Shown: positions 11,453 through 23,947, counted from the stretch's first letter. The stretch: DNA of 64,000 nucleotides from Rhypophila decipiens (GCA_033297075.1 MU858104.1:124001-188000); one strand, 5' to 3'. Notes: generated by a model from the sequence alone, not told the origin. Made by a program: numbers and translations.

Positions 11453-12553
11453 TCATTTCTTTTGCTTAGTGCCGAAAATGTTGATTTCGGTGATTTCTGA
11501 GATGAGCTTGGTGATGTCTTCGTCTTTGACGGGCGCAGTCCGTTTGACCAGCTCGGGAGGGTTGTGTGCCGTGCCAACGAGGAGCGGGCCGTCCACATGG
11601 CTGTAATCTTTTTCTACGCCCATTTTCAGCCTCGTAAAGATATCTTCTTTGCTCTTAATCAGCCCCTCATCCGGCTCTCGGGCAGGCTCTTTCTTGGCGG
11701 CCTGGGCCTGTTCGGCCACCACCTCGGGCGATACAGTCTTTTTCTTCTTGTTTTTCCCGCCCCGCTTTCTCTTCTTCTTGCCTTCCTGCCCCGGGGCAGC
11801 GTCCGCTTGCTCGTCGCCGTTCTCCTTCTCAGCAGCCGCAGCATCGCCTATCTTGACATCCTGCGACCCCGGTTCAGCGTCAACGGGTACAAGATCGGGC
11901 AACTCATCCTTCTTCTCGCCATCGCCCATCCACAAGAAGTGTCTGATCAAATGGATGTACCTGGCCCGGTCGTCCTCAAAGACATCCTCAATGGGGTCCC
12001 ATTCCTCGCCACTATCCGTCTCCTCCCCGGACTCGGCTCTCTCTTTCATTCTCTCCCTCCAGGCGTCGTCGAGATAGGCCTCCTGCCGCTTCTTCTCCTC
12101 CTTTTCCCTCGCCGCCCTCAAGCGAGCTTCCATCTCTTTCCAGTGCCGTCTAAACAAGGCGGCCTCGAGCTTGATCTTCTTCTGCTCCTTCTGGCGATTC
12201 TTGTCCTGGTCGTCCTGGACCTCCCTGACCCACTCGAACCACTTCTCGCGCTGGTAGAGTATCTGGGCCGTACGCTTCTCCAAGCTCTCTAGGGCCTGGG
12301 TGACAGCGTGTCTCGTCTGGACCAGCTTGTCGAGGTAGGCCTGGTGGCCGTAGTCCATCTCCATACTATAAAAGTGCTTGTGGTGCAGATTTCGCGCCGA
12401 GATGACTTTGCCTAGCAAGACATATCGCTTGAACAAGTAAGTATGCACCTCTTGTAGCTCCTCTTCAGTCTGGATGTCTTCGAAGGTCTGGGCTACAAGC
12501 GACTTCTTGGTCTTGCGCAGGAATGCCGGTTCCTGTGCGGCGAGGGCGTCCAA
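11453..12553 (-). CDS. Charged coiled-coil conserved hypothetical protein, start codon damaged
   Basis: A single open frame of about 366 residues. The N-terminal two-thirds is helical and highly charged (LFRRHWKEMEARLRAAREKEEKKRQ), consistent with a long coiled coil. Then come an acidic segment (GEEWDPIEDVFEDDRARYIHLI), a basic patch (GKKKRKRGGKNKKKK) that could act as a nuclear or RNA-binding signal, and a C-terminus ending FGTKQKK. No known domain was recognised. The frame has no ATG: just before the first conserved residues, AATGCCGAGTTGGAC has an ATG one base out of frame, as if a G had been lost from ATGGCCGAG. The only in-frame ATG (12581) is followed by TGA four codons later. It lies directly upstream of the decayed gene at 7398-10797, on the same strand, and may be decaying too. 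Confidence 0.55.
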   Translation of the reverse strand: MDALAAQEPAFLRKTKKSLVAQTFEDIQTEEELQEVHTYLFKRYVLLGKVISARNLHHKHFYSMEMDYGHQAYLDKLVQTRHAVTQALESLEKRTAQILYQREKWFEWVREVQDDQDKNRQKEQKKIKLEAALFRRHWKEMEARLRAAREKEEKKRQEAYLDDAWRERMKERAESGEETDSGEEWDPIEDVFEDDRARYIHLIRHFLWMGDGEKKDELPDLVPVDAEPGSQDVKIGDAAAAEKENGDEQADAAPGQEGKKKRKRGGKNKKKKTVSPEVVAEQAQAAKKEPAREPDEGLIKSKEDIFTRLKMGVEKDYSHVDGPLLVGTAHNPPELVKRTAPVKDEDITKLISEITEINIFGTKQKK

Positions 12554-12599
12554 CTCGGCATTGCGTCATTTGTATCCCATGTACAAGCCCCAGCACCGT

Positions 12600-15052
12600 C
12601 TTGCGTGAAAGAAGCAAAAGAGGTTGTCGTGGGCACTGGCTTCGGCGGTGCATCTCTGCGCGTCGGACAGGTTCAATGCCTGGCATTGGGCGTTGCCGAC
12701 ATGGTCAAGTGTAGTGCCCATCTTGTGAACATGGTGCACCAGTCTTTGCCGTTTCTGATGATGTTTTTTGCTTTTACTTTTCGGCAGTGGTTATTGAGTA
12801 GCAGAAGTGTTGAGCGGACCGTGTTGTGAATCCATTCACGTTTCTCCTGCCAAGCAAACCGGTCCAGGGCGGTGAGCGTGGCGATCAGGGGCTACTCATC
12901 CCAATCGAGTCAGGCGTTGACTCGTTGTGGCCAATAGGGGTCACAAGACGGCAACTTCCGCGGGGTGTTGACTGTTGAGAACTTGAGATGACCACGCTTG
13001 GCGTTGGGACTGGTTGAAAAAGAAAAAAGTAAACAAAGTATCACAAAAGTGCTGATATGTCACCGCCCAGTTTAACTTCAAAGACTGCATTGGCGAGATC
13101 ATATCATTATCCGTAGATGACCATGCATTCGGGTGAACCAAGAGAGCCAAGCCATTATCGTGTGCAATATCGTGCGCGGGATCAAAATAGGTCTCTCAAT
13201 ACTGATTACCACGAGAGGTGAAAAGTTTCTGGTCTCTCGACAAATAGTCAAAGCGAGATGAGGAAGTTATATGACGCCATTGGTCGTATATCGTTTTCCA
13301 CAATGTCAGAGCATAAGAGGCTCAGAGCACGCAAAATAACGTAAAAAAGATTCATGCGCAAGCAGGCCGGAGATCAGAGCAGATAGGTGGTAAACTTTGA
13401 GACAGAAGTGGAATAACTCTCTCGTTGTCCAGGGACAAAATAGAATTTGATAAAAGTACCTAGCAGCCATGGAGTGAAAGTAAGCTCAAGGAGTTAAGAT
13501 AGGCAAGACGGAGCTAACAATCATTTCTGTCGTCTTACATCCGAATGGTGGAGCGGCTCTCACCAGCTTGAACAACCTCAATGACCTCAGCTGCTTTGTG
13601 ATGGGTTGGGCGTGTTGATATAAATGACTGTGCTCCCCAGTCGGCTTGAACTTTAAAGTTGATCACACCTTATTTCAACAGCAATGCACGTGCAATGGTG
13701 GTTTAGCCTTCGAGTTTGAGGCCCAGGGGGAATGAATCATTTCGAATCATTGCCATGGCCTAGATAGGCAACCGCCCCCGCCAAGAGGTCAAAGAAACGA
13801 AACAATGTGGCATCGGCGATAGTCGGTTATGATGCAATTGAACATGGCTGCTGATTGGTGTGAAGAATGTGTTCATGTTGATTAATAATGCCCATTTACG
13901 TTCAGGGATGGTTCTTGCACTCACCTCTCCGGGGCGGGATGGATTTCTAATCTTGTGGACCTGGTAAGGTATCGATACTGCCCACATGCATGAATATCGG
14001 AATGGGCTTCATTTGTCAGGCCGGTTTGGAGAACGACACTCTCAAAGCCACCACTGAGACAAATGCAAGTCTGCATGGCGATGAGATTTTGAGATGGACA
14101 ATGGGCGAGAAAATGGAGATACAAAATACGACCCGGGATACCCCGTACGCGTATACGAGGACGGGGTGGGGGTGTGATGATATATACCGGTACAGTACAC
14201 AGACGAATACTCCACAATACATGCACATTTGCATCAATACGGCTCTAAATCGATATTCCAGCGGGTCGAATCCGAACCACATACACCCACGGTTGGAATT
14301 TCGCAAAATTAGCAGTGCCGAAAGATTGTTCAGCTTTTTCTTTTCTGGGTTAGGCACTCGTAAATCTTGAAAGGTCGAAAATCCGCAACGAGCTCAATAT
14401 TGACCGAGCTGGAAAGGATGGTGAGGACTTGGGACATGGAGTTCCCGCACTTGAGGTGCTACGGGTTATCTCCGGGCCATTCAGCACATCAATGTCCGGG
14501 CGGAGTGTCGATTACAGCACTGAAATTGGCTGGGTGGTGCTGGTAACGAGGAAACCGACGGACCTGTACAGTACCGGAGGAACGAGCGCTAGCGGCCGCA
14601 GCAGGGACTACCTAACCCACTCCAGTCCCGTTCCATCGGCAGGTGTAATCAACACTTCCACACTCCGTTGGTACTGGTCTGACTACGTACCACATGCACT
14701 CCATCAAACTGACAGTCACTCATATCGGTTCGGGCGCTGAGCATGCATACAGCAGTAAGAACCAGAAACAGCCCCCAGGCAGTTTCTTGTTTGCGTGTTT
14801 GCCCATATCGACATCGACATCCTCGGATACCGGTGGAGGCAGGAAAGTACATACTTACCCGCCCAGGGTCCAATAGGCGGGCACGGCAGGAGTTCCATTG
14901 TTCATTGTCTCACGGATCGACACCATGGACAATTTGCAATCAGTGATTAGTGAGAAAGAGAAGGTGGGACACCACCACGGCTCACACCCTTGTTAAATCC
15001 ATAACACGGCGAGATGATTTGGGCTAGCTCTCGCCTTATCGAACCGCTTCGA
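12600..15052. other. Gene-free stretch
   Basis: About 2.5 kb between the minus-strand coiled-coil gene and the plus-strand ABC transporter. Only short frames without protein-like composition are present. The right part is presumably the ABC transporter promoter. Confidence 0.5.
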
Positions 15053-15058
15053 TATAAA
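15053..15058 (+). promoter_or_regulatory. Probable TATA box of the ABC transporter gene
   Basis: TATAAA, 224 bp before the ATG at 15277. The leader contains a short upstream ORF starting at about 15098 (ATG CTC AGT ...) that stops after nine codons. Confidence 0.4.
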
Positions 15059-15276
15059 GGATGCCGGTTCCCTTGCTCAAAACACGTTGAACCTTGACAT
15101 GCTCAGTACTGACGGCAAGGTTGAGTAAGTGACGGTCTCTGTCTCACCTTCTTTGTCTGCACTCTGTCCCTTTCCACCAGCAACACTTGTGACTTCGGCC
15201 AAATCCCGCCCACCTCCTTCTGAGGCAGACCCCTACTTACACATCAAGTCAAGGCATCCTCAGATCAATCGGCAGG

Positions 15277-18200
15277 ATGTGGGGGCAAACCCCGGGCGAG
15301 AACGCCTTTCGGCGACACGCCCAGGACTCATATGCAAACGAGCTGCATCACCGGAATGAGACGGATCGGCCGGGGATATCAGACCGCGAGGACGACGAAG
15401 CATACATGAGTGGAACAACCCAAAAGCCCACGCCTGCAGATACTCCTGCCTCGGGATCAGCGACTTATACCTGGGGCGAGCGTGATGTCGGTGGTCCAGT
15501 TTGCACCCGAGATGCGATGCGCGAGTTTGAAGAGCTCCAGGAAGGGCTCAACAGACTCACCTCTGCCAGATCCAGATCCCGATCCCGGCCACGATCCCAG
15601 TCTCGCAGCACTCGGCGACGTCCTTCGTATGCAGGTTCAGCCCCCGTTTCTCGGGCAACTTCTCGCGCCGGCAGCGATGCGAGACGGCCTGGTCTTTTTG
15701 AGCGCATCGCGTCCCGTGTCACATCCAGAACAAGCCGACCGGCTCCTCGTGCGCCTGGTGAGGAGACTGATGACGACGAAGACGATTCCGAGTCGTCTGC
15801 CAGCCCTTCAGAAGGCCAAGACGACTTTCAGCTGGAGCAGTTCATGCGCGATGGCCACCTCGAGAAGCGCACCGAATCTGGCGAGTCGACCAAAAAGATC
15901 GGAGTCGTCTTCAAGAATGTCACGGTCAAGGGCGTCAGCAGCAGTGCCAGCTTTGTTCGGACGCTGCCACAAGCCATCATGGGCACATTCGGACCCGATC
16001 TGTATCACATCCTCTCCAACTGGTTCCCCGCTCTGCGATTTGGTCGCCAGGGAGAACTCCGGACACTGATTCACAACTTCACCGGTGTTGTGCGCCACGG
16101 TGAGATGATGTTGGTCCTGGGTCGCCCAGGCAGTGGGTGCAGCACCTTTCTCCGCGTCATTGCCAACAACCGCGGCTCATTTGCTTCGGTTGAGGGCGAC
16201 GTGTCGTACAGCGGCATCTCTGCCGAAGAGGTCGACAAGAAATACCGTGGCGAGGTGGTCTACAACGGCGAAGACGACCAGCACATGCCTTCCTTGAGCG
16301 TCTACCAGACTCTCAAGTTTTCTCTGCTCAACAAGACCAAGAAGCATCTGCGCGACGACATGGAGCTCATCATTGACTCTCTTTTGAGAATGTTTGCCAT
16401 CAAACACACGCTCAACACCAAAGTTGGCGACGCCTATCTTCGGGGTGTCTCTGGGGGCGAGAGGAAGCGTGTCAGCATCGCCGAGACACTGGCGACCAAG
16501 AGCACAGTGGCCTGCTGGGACAATTCCACCCGCGGTCTGGATGCCTCGACAGCTTTGGACTATGCCAAGTCGCTGCGCATCATGACTGACATCTCGGACC
16601 GGACCACAATCACCACTCTCTACCAAGCCGGCGAGGGCATCTACGAGCTGATGGACAAGGTGCTCGTCATTGACGAGGGCCGCATGCTGTACCAAGGACC
16701 CGCCCGCGAGGCCCGTCAGTACTTTATCGACCTGGGATTCCACGCGCCAGAGAGGCAAACCACGGCCGATTTCCTGACTTCCATATGCGACCCCAATACT
16801 CGCCAATTTCGGGAGGGCTTCGAAGAGCGCTGTCCGAAGAGTGCCGAGGAACTGGAGAAGGCGTTCCTTGCCAGCGAGGCATACAAGAAGGTGCTGGCTG
16901 ATGTGGCTGACTTTGAGCGTCATATTCGCGACACGGGGCACGCAGATGCCCAGGCATTCCAGCAGTCCGTCGTGGAACAAAAGTCTCGACGCGTGGCCGA
17001 CAGCTCCAACTACACTGTCAGCTTCTGGAAGCAGGTCCTCGCCTGCACCCGCCGCGAGTTCTGGCTCATCTGGGGCGACAAGACTTCGCTCTACACAAAG
17101 TTCTTCATCATCATCAGCAACGGTCTGATTGTCAGCTCGCTCTTCTACATGACTCCCTCCGACACGTCTGGCGTCTTCCTCCGTGGCGGCGTGGCCTTCT
17201 TCTCCATCGTCTTTCTTGGTTGGCTGCAGCTCACCGAGCTCATGAAGGCCGTGTCCGGCCGTGTCGTGGTCGCTCGCCACAAGGAGTACGCCTTTTACCG
17301 GCCCAGCGCCGTGAATCTCGCCCGCGCACTGACCGATTTCCCCATGTTGGCCCTGCAGAGCATCTTCTTTGGTCTGATCTTGTACTTCATGACCGGCCTC
17401 GACCTCGATGCTGGCAAGTTCTTCGTATACCTGCTCATGGTCTACACCTCGACCTTCTCCTTCACTGCGCTCTACCGCATGATGGCCTCTCTTTCGCCCA
17501 CCATCGACGATGCAGTCCGGTTCTCGGGCATCGCCTTGAATCTGTTGATCATCTACACTGGCTACGTCATCTCGAAGCCCATCATGTTGGGCCAAAAGAT
17601 TTGGTTTGGCTGGCTCTTTTGGATCAACCCCGTCGCCTATTCGTTCGAGGCTGTATTGACCAACGAGTTTGGCGGGAGGGCCATGCAATGTGCGCCCAGC
17701 CAACTTGTGCCCCAAGGTCCCGGCATCGGCATAGCAAATCAGGGCTGTGCCGTTCCAGGCGCTGAGCCAGGAAACAACATTGTGTCGGGTGATGCTTATC
17801 TGACTTCAGCCTTTGCCTACAGCCGATCGAACCTGTGGCGCAACTTTGGCGTCGTGATTGCTTTCTCCGTCCTTTATCTGCTTATAACCGTCATTGCCAC
17901 CGAGTTCTTGTCGTTTGCTGGCCCAGGCGCTGGAGCCCTCATATTCAAACGTTCCAAGAAGGTCAAGAAGCAGCTCGGGCCGACTGGACCTGCCGACGAA
18001 GAAAAAGGCCGTGTCAATGGGGACGCGGCGGCTGGTCTTGACGCTCGGCGCACCCGTACTCATGACGAGATCCTTGGTACGTTGGCCAAGAGCGAGAAGA
18101 TCTTCACCTGGCAGAACCTCAGCTACACCGTCCCGACGCCACAAGGACCCAAGAGATTGCTCAACAACGTTGACGGCTATGCCAAGCCCGGTGTCATGGT

Positions 18201-20292
18201 CGCTCTCATGGGCGCCAGTGGGGCCGGAAAGACGACTCTTTTGAACACGCTCTCGCAACGCCAAACAGTCGGTGTCGTCAGTGGGGATATGCTGGTGGAC
18301 GGCAAGGCCTTGGGCACCGAGTTCCAGCGGAGCACTGGATTTGTTGAGCAGATGGATCTCCATGATGGAACGGCCACCATTCGTGAGGCACTCGAGTTCT
18401 CTGCCATTCTCAGACAACCGCGAGACACGCCACGTCACGAGAAGATTGAATACGTGGACAAGATCATTGATCTCTTGGAACTGCAAGACATTGAGGATGC
18501 CATCATCAATTCGCTTGGTGTTGAGCAAAAGAAGCGACTCACGATCGGTGTTGAGCTTGCTGCCAAGCCCTCACTCTTGCTGTTCCTCGACGAGCCAACA
18601 TCTGGTCTCGATTCGCAATCCGCCTTCTCCATTGTCCGATTCCTTCGGAAGCTCTGCGCAGCTGGTCAGGCCATCGTCTGCACCATCCACCAGCCCTCTT
18701 CAGATCTCATCCAGGAATTCGACAAGATCCTCGCTCTCAACCCTGGTGGCAATGTCTTTTACTTCGGACCAGTCGGCGACAACGGTTCGGCCGTGATCAA
18801 ATACTTTGCCGACCGTGGTGTCGACTGCCCACCCGGCAAGAACGTGGCTGAGTTCATCCTCGAGACGGCTGCCAAGGTTGGCCGCAGGCCTGACGGCAAG
18901 CGAATCAACTGGAACAAAGAGTGGCGCGCGTCAGATGAGTACCAGCTGCTCCTCAAGGAGATTGCTCAGATGAAAGCCGACCGTTCAAAAGCAGCATCTG
19001 AAGCCAGCCAGTCATCCAACAGCCTGGTCGAACACGAATTCGCTGCGCCCGTGACAACCCAGATAGCTCTCCTCACCAAGCGCATGTTCATCCACCAATG
19101 GCGCGATCCATCCTATGTCTACGGCCGACTATTCGCCTCGTTCATAGTCGGCCTCTTCAACGGCTTTACCTTCTGGAAGCTGGGCAACACCATAGCTGAC
19201 ATGCAAAACCGCATGTTCACTTCCTTCTTGATTATTATGCTCCCCGCCACGGTCCTGAACGCAGTCCTTCCCAAATTCTACATCAACCGTGCATTATGGG
19301 AAGCCCGCGAACACCCTTCGCGCATCTACGGGTGGGTAGCCTTCTGCACGGCCGAGATCGTGTCGGAAATCCCGGCCGCCATAGCAGGAAGCGTCTTGTA
19401 CTTTGTCCTGTGGTACTTCCCCACTGGGCTGCCGACCGAAGCTTTCTCGGCCGGCTATGTCTATCTCATGACGCTGCTGTTTTTCTTGTTCATGAGCAGC
19501 TGGGGACAGTGGATCTGTGCCTGGGCGCCCAGCTTCACTGTCATCTCCAACGTGCTGCCCTTCTTTCTCGTCATGTTCAGTTTGTTCAACGGTATTGTGG
19601 TGCCATACGAGCAGCTGAATGTGTTTTGGAAATATTGGGTATGTGTCTTTTACTTATTTCAAGCCCCTCTCCACCTCACTCTTTCTTCATTCGTGACTGA
19701 CCACGTATGAATTCAATACAGCTGTACTACCTCAACCCATCGACCTACTTCATGGGTGGAATCTTGGCAGCGACTCTCCCCGGAACCGTCGTTCAATGTG
19801 CCCCCAACGAGGCCGCCTATTTCAACCCGCCCTCGGGGCAGACATGTCTTGAGTTTGCAGGCGACTTCGCCCGTCGGGCTGGACAGGGTTATCTGACCAA
19901 TCCTGACGACACGTCCAACTGCGGCTTCTGTCCGTATTCATCCGGCGACGAGTACCTCGCTACATTGAGCCTTTCGCCGGACCAGAAGTGGAGGGATTTC
20001 GGTGTCTTTTTGGCCTTTTGCGTTTCCAACTGGGCGTAAGTCTTCCCTTCTCCCTAAGGGTATGGCATGCTTCGTTTTGGTGCTGACAGTCTCTGAACAC
20101 AGGCTCGTATACTTCTTCATCTACACGGTCCGTGTCAAGAAGTGGTCATTCGGCTTCGGCCCGCTTTTCACTGGACTCGGCAAGGTTGTTGATATGATCA
20201 AGAAGTCGCTTGGTGGCCTTCGGGGGAGGAAAGGGAATAGTGCAACGAGTAAGGATTTACAAGAGAGTTCTGGATCTGGGAGTCCGGTATGA
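15277..20292 (+). CDS. PDR/ABCG full-length multidrug ABC transporter (Snq2-like)
   Basis: Three exons (15277-19638, 19722-20035, 20103-20292) give 1621 residues in the fungal order (NBD-TMD)2. NBD1 has the degenerate PDR Walker A GRPGSGCST (about residue 282), signature VSGGERKR and WDNSTRGLD in place of a normal Walker B Glu. NBD2 has a canonical Walker A GASGAGKTT (about 978), GVEQKKRLTIG and LFLDEPTSGLD. Each NBD is followed by a hydrophobic six-helix block. Such plasma-membrane pumps export azoles, phytoalexins and other hydrophobic compounds. The motifs EVVYNGEDDQH and DEGRMLYQGP place it nearest the Snq2/AtrB group. An unusual 200-residue N-terminal extension carries an RS/SR run (residues 97-113) and an acidic tract (163-175). 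All exon phases are intact. Substrate unknown. Confidence 0.92.
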
Positions 20293-20854
20293 TATTGATG
20301 CAGTTAACAGTCTCAGAACACTTGGCAGTAAATACGCAATGATAGAGAACTTGAAGGAAGATTTTATAGATGGGGGCCTGATGAACAGGCATCACTACTC
20401 GTATACAGGCACGAGTCCAATTTGACTTTTCAGCCAAGTTGTTTATGCCAACCTACATTTCTCCACGTGCTAACTTAGTGCGCTTGCAACAACAGTCTGA
20501 ATGTCCATCACCAGAATGATGCTCTAAGGATGGTGACTCATCTTGGCCAATAACGAGGATGTGATGAAAGGTCAGATAAGTTGACAATTAACATCCACGT
20601 GTGCTCCAAGGTCAAAGCCCATGCTTGGAAGAGAGCCTCCCTCTTCCCCAGCATCCTTGGCAGCGTAATAGAATCCCGTTCCCAACCCCTTTTTTCCCAC
20701 TTCCTCATATCCTCAGGCTCCCCGTCACCAATCTTTCTTTCCTCCAACACCTTTGCATCTGCTTGGTATCCAAGTCTTTTTGTCTACCAAGTCTTCTTGC
20801 ATACACCAAACTTGTAAAGTCGGCGTCCGATTCTTACCCGGATACGGCATCAAA
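20293..20854. other. Gene-free stretch
   Basis: 3' flank of the ABC transporter and leader of the MYND-finger gene; nothing further recognised. Confidence 0.5.
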
Positions 20855-21681
20855 ATGGGTCGCTGGGGTCAACGTGAGCACCCTTCTCCTGCTTATTTTG
20901 GCTCGAGACAGACTAACCATCGCCACTTTGCTCGTAGGCCTCTTCGAATGCGATCAAGATCTCGAGATCCCTGACGAACTCGACATCGAATTCATGTCGA
21001 TTGACCATCCGGACGCTTTTGGTGAGTTTAACTCGGTTACTTTCGCTCCCTGTCTTGGTCGTGTGAAGTCCCGGCTGATTCACACTCTATTTCCAGATCA
21101 CCGACAGTCTCTGCTCCCCAAGACACACCAGGGCGCAATTCGCACTCGTCTCAATAACGGGGTCGGCAAGCAGGTCTTTAGCAAACTTTGTGCCGAAGAA
21201 GACCACCCCAAGAATTACCTGCTCGGCGAAGGCGGGGGTAGATACCGTGTCATCATCCTCGGCGCTCTGATGATGCGCCTCGGCGCCCGAATCGACAAAG
21301 GAGACATTGAACACTTGAGAAACATTGCCACCGGAAGTCTCGTGCCACGAGGGCTTCCGGATTCCCGCACTGGACGACGGATTCCGCGACCCTGGGAAGC
21401 GCCAATTTCTTGCCGCCTTGAAGCATTACAAGCCCGGAAAGCCCCGTGATTTTGTGTGCCCTAGTTGTGCCAACTGCGGCAGGATCCAAGAGGACACGGG
21501 CAAGCCGCTGACCAAGTGCGCCGGCTGCCAGGGAGATGTCGCCTGGTTCTGCAGCAAAGCGACTTCTTTTTGCCGCATTGCTGAGGGGGGACGTCAGCTA
21601 ACACCTATCCAGGACTGCGAAAAGAAGAACTGGCTTATCCACAGAAAGAGCTGCGCCAGTGCTCTGAGGTCAGGTGTTTGA
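20855..21681 (+). pseudogene. MYND zinc-finger protein, frameshifted
   Basis: Exons 20855-20873, 20938-21021, 21097-21558 and 21613-21681. The start MGRWGQR/LFECDQDLEIPDE fits a fungal family of small proteins with an N-terminal MGRWG motif, an IILGALMMR helix and a C-terminal MYND finger. The finger ligands are all present after splicing: CANCG, KCAGC, WFCSKDC and WLIHRKSC. MYND fingers mediate protein-protein contacts. Two oddities: exon 3 needs a one-base frame change between 21319 and about 21350 to pass from HLRNIAT into CHEGFRIPALDDGF, and the last intron (21559-21612) begins GC, not GT, although its GCTAAC branch site and CAG end are normal. That intron is 54 nt and open, so retention would insert 18 residues into the finger. 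It is either a recent pseudogene or carries a sequence error. Confidence 0.65.
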
Positions 21682-22381
21682 CGACTACGGTGATCTTGAT
21701 GGCTTTCCTTGTTGCTCCCGACCGGGGACGGACGATTCTATCGTTCCCAAAGAATAATGGGAATATGAAGCGGTGGAGTCGCGTGAGTCCGTAGTGTCTA
21801 ATTGCTCTGCAAAATACTCTAGCCTGAACGCATGCTGTCCTCGTCCACCACTGGATACAACTTCACGAAATAGGGGTGACAATACACAAACAGTTGCTGT
21901 GGTGACAGTTGTGCTTGCGGCTGTTGGATGATCCACGCCACCATCGAGACTCTTGACCTAATCCTTTCGAGTTGCTATTGCGATTAATGGTTTATCCTTT
22001 CCTTTGACGAGTCCTTCTCCGACTGCATTTCGAATTCGCCGTCCGGAGGGGTGGCGGCGTCAACAGTGGGCCTCAGGCCTCCGAATCGCTTCAGCGCGCT
22101 GCATCCGGCAAGCCCGCCGAGTGTGTGGGATCACATGCAGGGGCCCACGGCGCGGGATCTTCCATGTTAGGTAAGCCATAGGCCCCCTGTTCGCGGCTGT
22201 CAGGTCAACCGCAGGCGAGTTCCATCCAGCCCCATAATTTCCAGGCTCGGTTCCAAACTCCAACAAAGCCTCCAATTCGATCCCCCAATTCCTCAATTCC
22301 TCCCAGCTTCCCACCCATTCGTCAATCGCTTGCTCCCGAATCCCACCATCCACACTCATTTCAACATCTTCGTAATTCATA
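21682..22381. other. Gene-free stretch
   Basis: No supported gene. A 106-codon minus-strand ATG frame (22060-22380) starts 2 bp from the next plus-strand ATG and has no recognisable family. Confidence 0.4.
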
Positions 22382-22888
22382 ATGGATTATTCCATGGAAA
22401 TTGACCACCAAACCGTCCGTCGCAAGAGATGCCGGGACGACGACGCGGCGGATGATTTCGCTCAGAGCGCGTTTCCCAGCGCGAAGAAGACGCGCCAATT
22501 CCACTTTACGTCCACCGACGCAGCCGACGCGTTCTCGTCGGCGTTTGCGCTAGCACAAGCCCAGCCATTCCAGACCTCGACGTCGTCGTCGCCGCAATTA
22601 TACAGCTCTGCATCCTCTCCAAATGAGAGTGGCCAGTCGTCTCCAGACCCAGAAGTCGAGGACCCCCTCCGCGCCGTGATGGCGGTCGATGCGTGGGGCG
22701 CCCAGAATTCGTCGCCCATGGAGGAGGTCCAAATGCAGCGGCAACAATACCAGCATCAACATCAGAAACACTCGCAACCAACACTGCATACACCTCCTGG
22801 GCGAAGAGGCATGATCATCGCCGGTTGGAACCAGTCGAGACGAAACGAGAACATGGCGCCTGTGGTGCAGTGCTGGCCCCACAGGTGA
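22382..22888 (+). CDS. Hypothetical low-complexity protein
   Basis: One exon, 168 residues, from ATG at 22382 to a TGA ending 22888. The composition looks coding but not globular: a basic patch RRKRCRDDDAADD that could be a nuclear signal, KKTRQFHFTSTDAADAFSSAFA, a long Ser/Gln/Thr-rich middle, and a His/Gln run QMQRQQYQHQHQKH. No domain, signal peptide or membrane segment is visible. Codon third positions are GC-rich like neighbouring real genes. It could be an intrinsically disordered regulator or a chance ORF. Confidence 0.45.
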   Translation: MDYSMEIDHQTVRRKRCRDDDAADDFAQSAFPSAKKTRQFHFTSTDAADAFSSAFALAQAQPFQTSTSSSPQLYSSASSPNESGQSSPDPEVEDPLRAVMAVDAWGAQNSSPMEEVQMQRQQYQHQHQKHSQPTLHTPPGRRGMIIAGWNQSRRNENMAPVVQCWPHR

Positions 22889-23783
22889 TGCTGCTTCAGT
22901 TTGGTGCTTCGATTCGAAAATCGGAAGTGGATTCACGATCCCTCTCTTCAATTACTTCTTTCGGCCAGCCAACGTGCGACTCCCCGACACATGCGATGAG
23001 CCCTTTGTATTATTCTTTTCATTTGGTTTGCTTTGACCGTGCGGTGGGGCCCGGAGCATTTTTGGAGTACAATCTGGTCGCAGCGGGTCAAAAAATGGAA
23101 ACAGCCTTCTCTTTTCCGACAGATCGGATCCGTTGGAGTTCAGAATTCGGGCGCAGTTCGCCCTTCGCGAACACATCGGCCGCTGTCTTACGGAATTATC
23201 AGGCCTTCTCATCGTATTTTTTTTTCTTTTCCTTCTTGGTTTTTTTTTCCAATTCCATCTTTTCCGGATTTCCTGGTATTGGCTTGGCGCATGCTTCTTG
23301 TCTCTGGTTCTTGATACTTGTATTGTACCTGACACTGCTCCAGGCTTGTTTTTATTCAGGGTCAACGGTGGCTCTAGAACTAAGAGCTGACATCCAAACA
23401 GCGATAGATAGCTAGGTAGTTTTCTTGGTTGAATACACACTTGTTCAACCTTCAGTCTCTCACATACGCCCCATCACAAGCGACGACTCTTCGCCGCCTC
23501 TTCGAGTACTTGACTTTACTTCGCACTCCCTCCTGGTCTCGTGGGGGGGGACAAGAACATATCCCTATCTCCCAAGCCCTTGGTGAAGCGAGCGCTCACG
23601 ACCTCATTTGTGTATTACCAAGTAGAGTGCCAATCACTCTTTGAGTTTCTTTCCCACTATCTTCCTCATTCGGTTTTCGACTCGATAGCTTCCCAGCATC
23701 GCCTCTCCCACAAGCCAGTGGCTTTAATTCCAAGCCGCACCATCTGTGACTTTCATCATACCTATTCACCTTCTTCCTCCGCT
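22889..23783. other. Gene-free stretch with pyrimidine-rich tracts
   Basis: Contains T- and C/T-rich runs (23214-23255) and CT-rich DNA at 23400-23780 resembling a fungal promoter/leader for the RNase H-like gene. No gene recognised. Confidence 0.4.
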
Positions 23784-23913
23784 ATGTACTTCTTGTCGAT
23801 GCCGTCCTCTCAGGCCCGACACAAATTTGGCGCACGTCAGTACAGCCACGCGTTTTCCACGCAAAAAGGCACCGACACCCGATGTCGACAACTCTGATAC
23901 CACTTCCCTGTCC

Positions 23914-23947
<34 letters not shown>

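Noticed and set aside
16177..17715. 512-codon minus-strand frame inside the ABC transporter
   Set aside because: Antisense to NBD1/TMD1 coding sequence; no family resemblance.
22060..22380. 106-codon minus-strand ATG frame divergent from the 22382 ORF
   Set aside because: Only 2 bp between opposing starts, no family resemblance, and the C-terminal half reads like a random frame.
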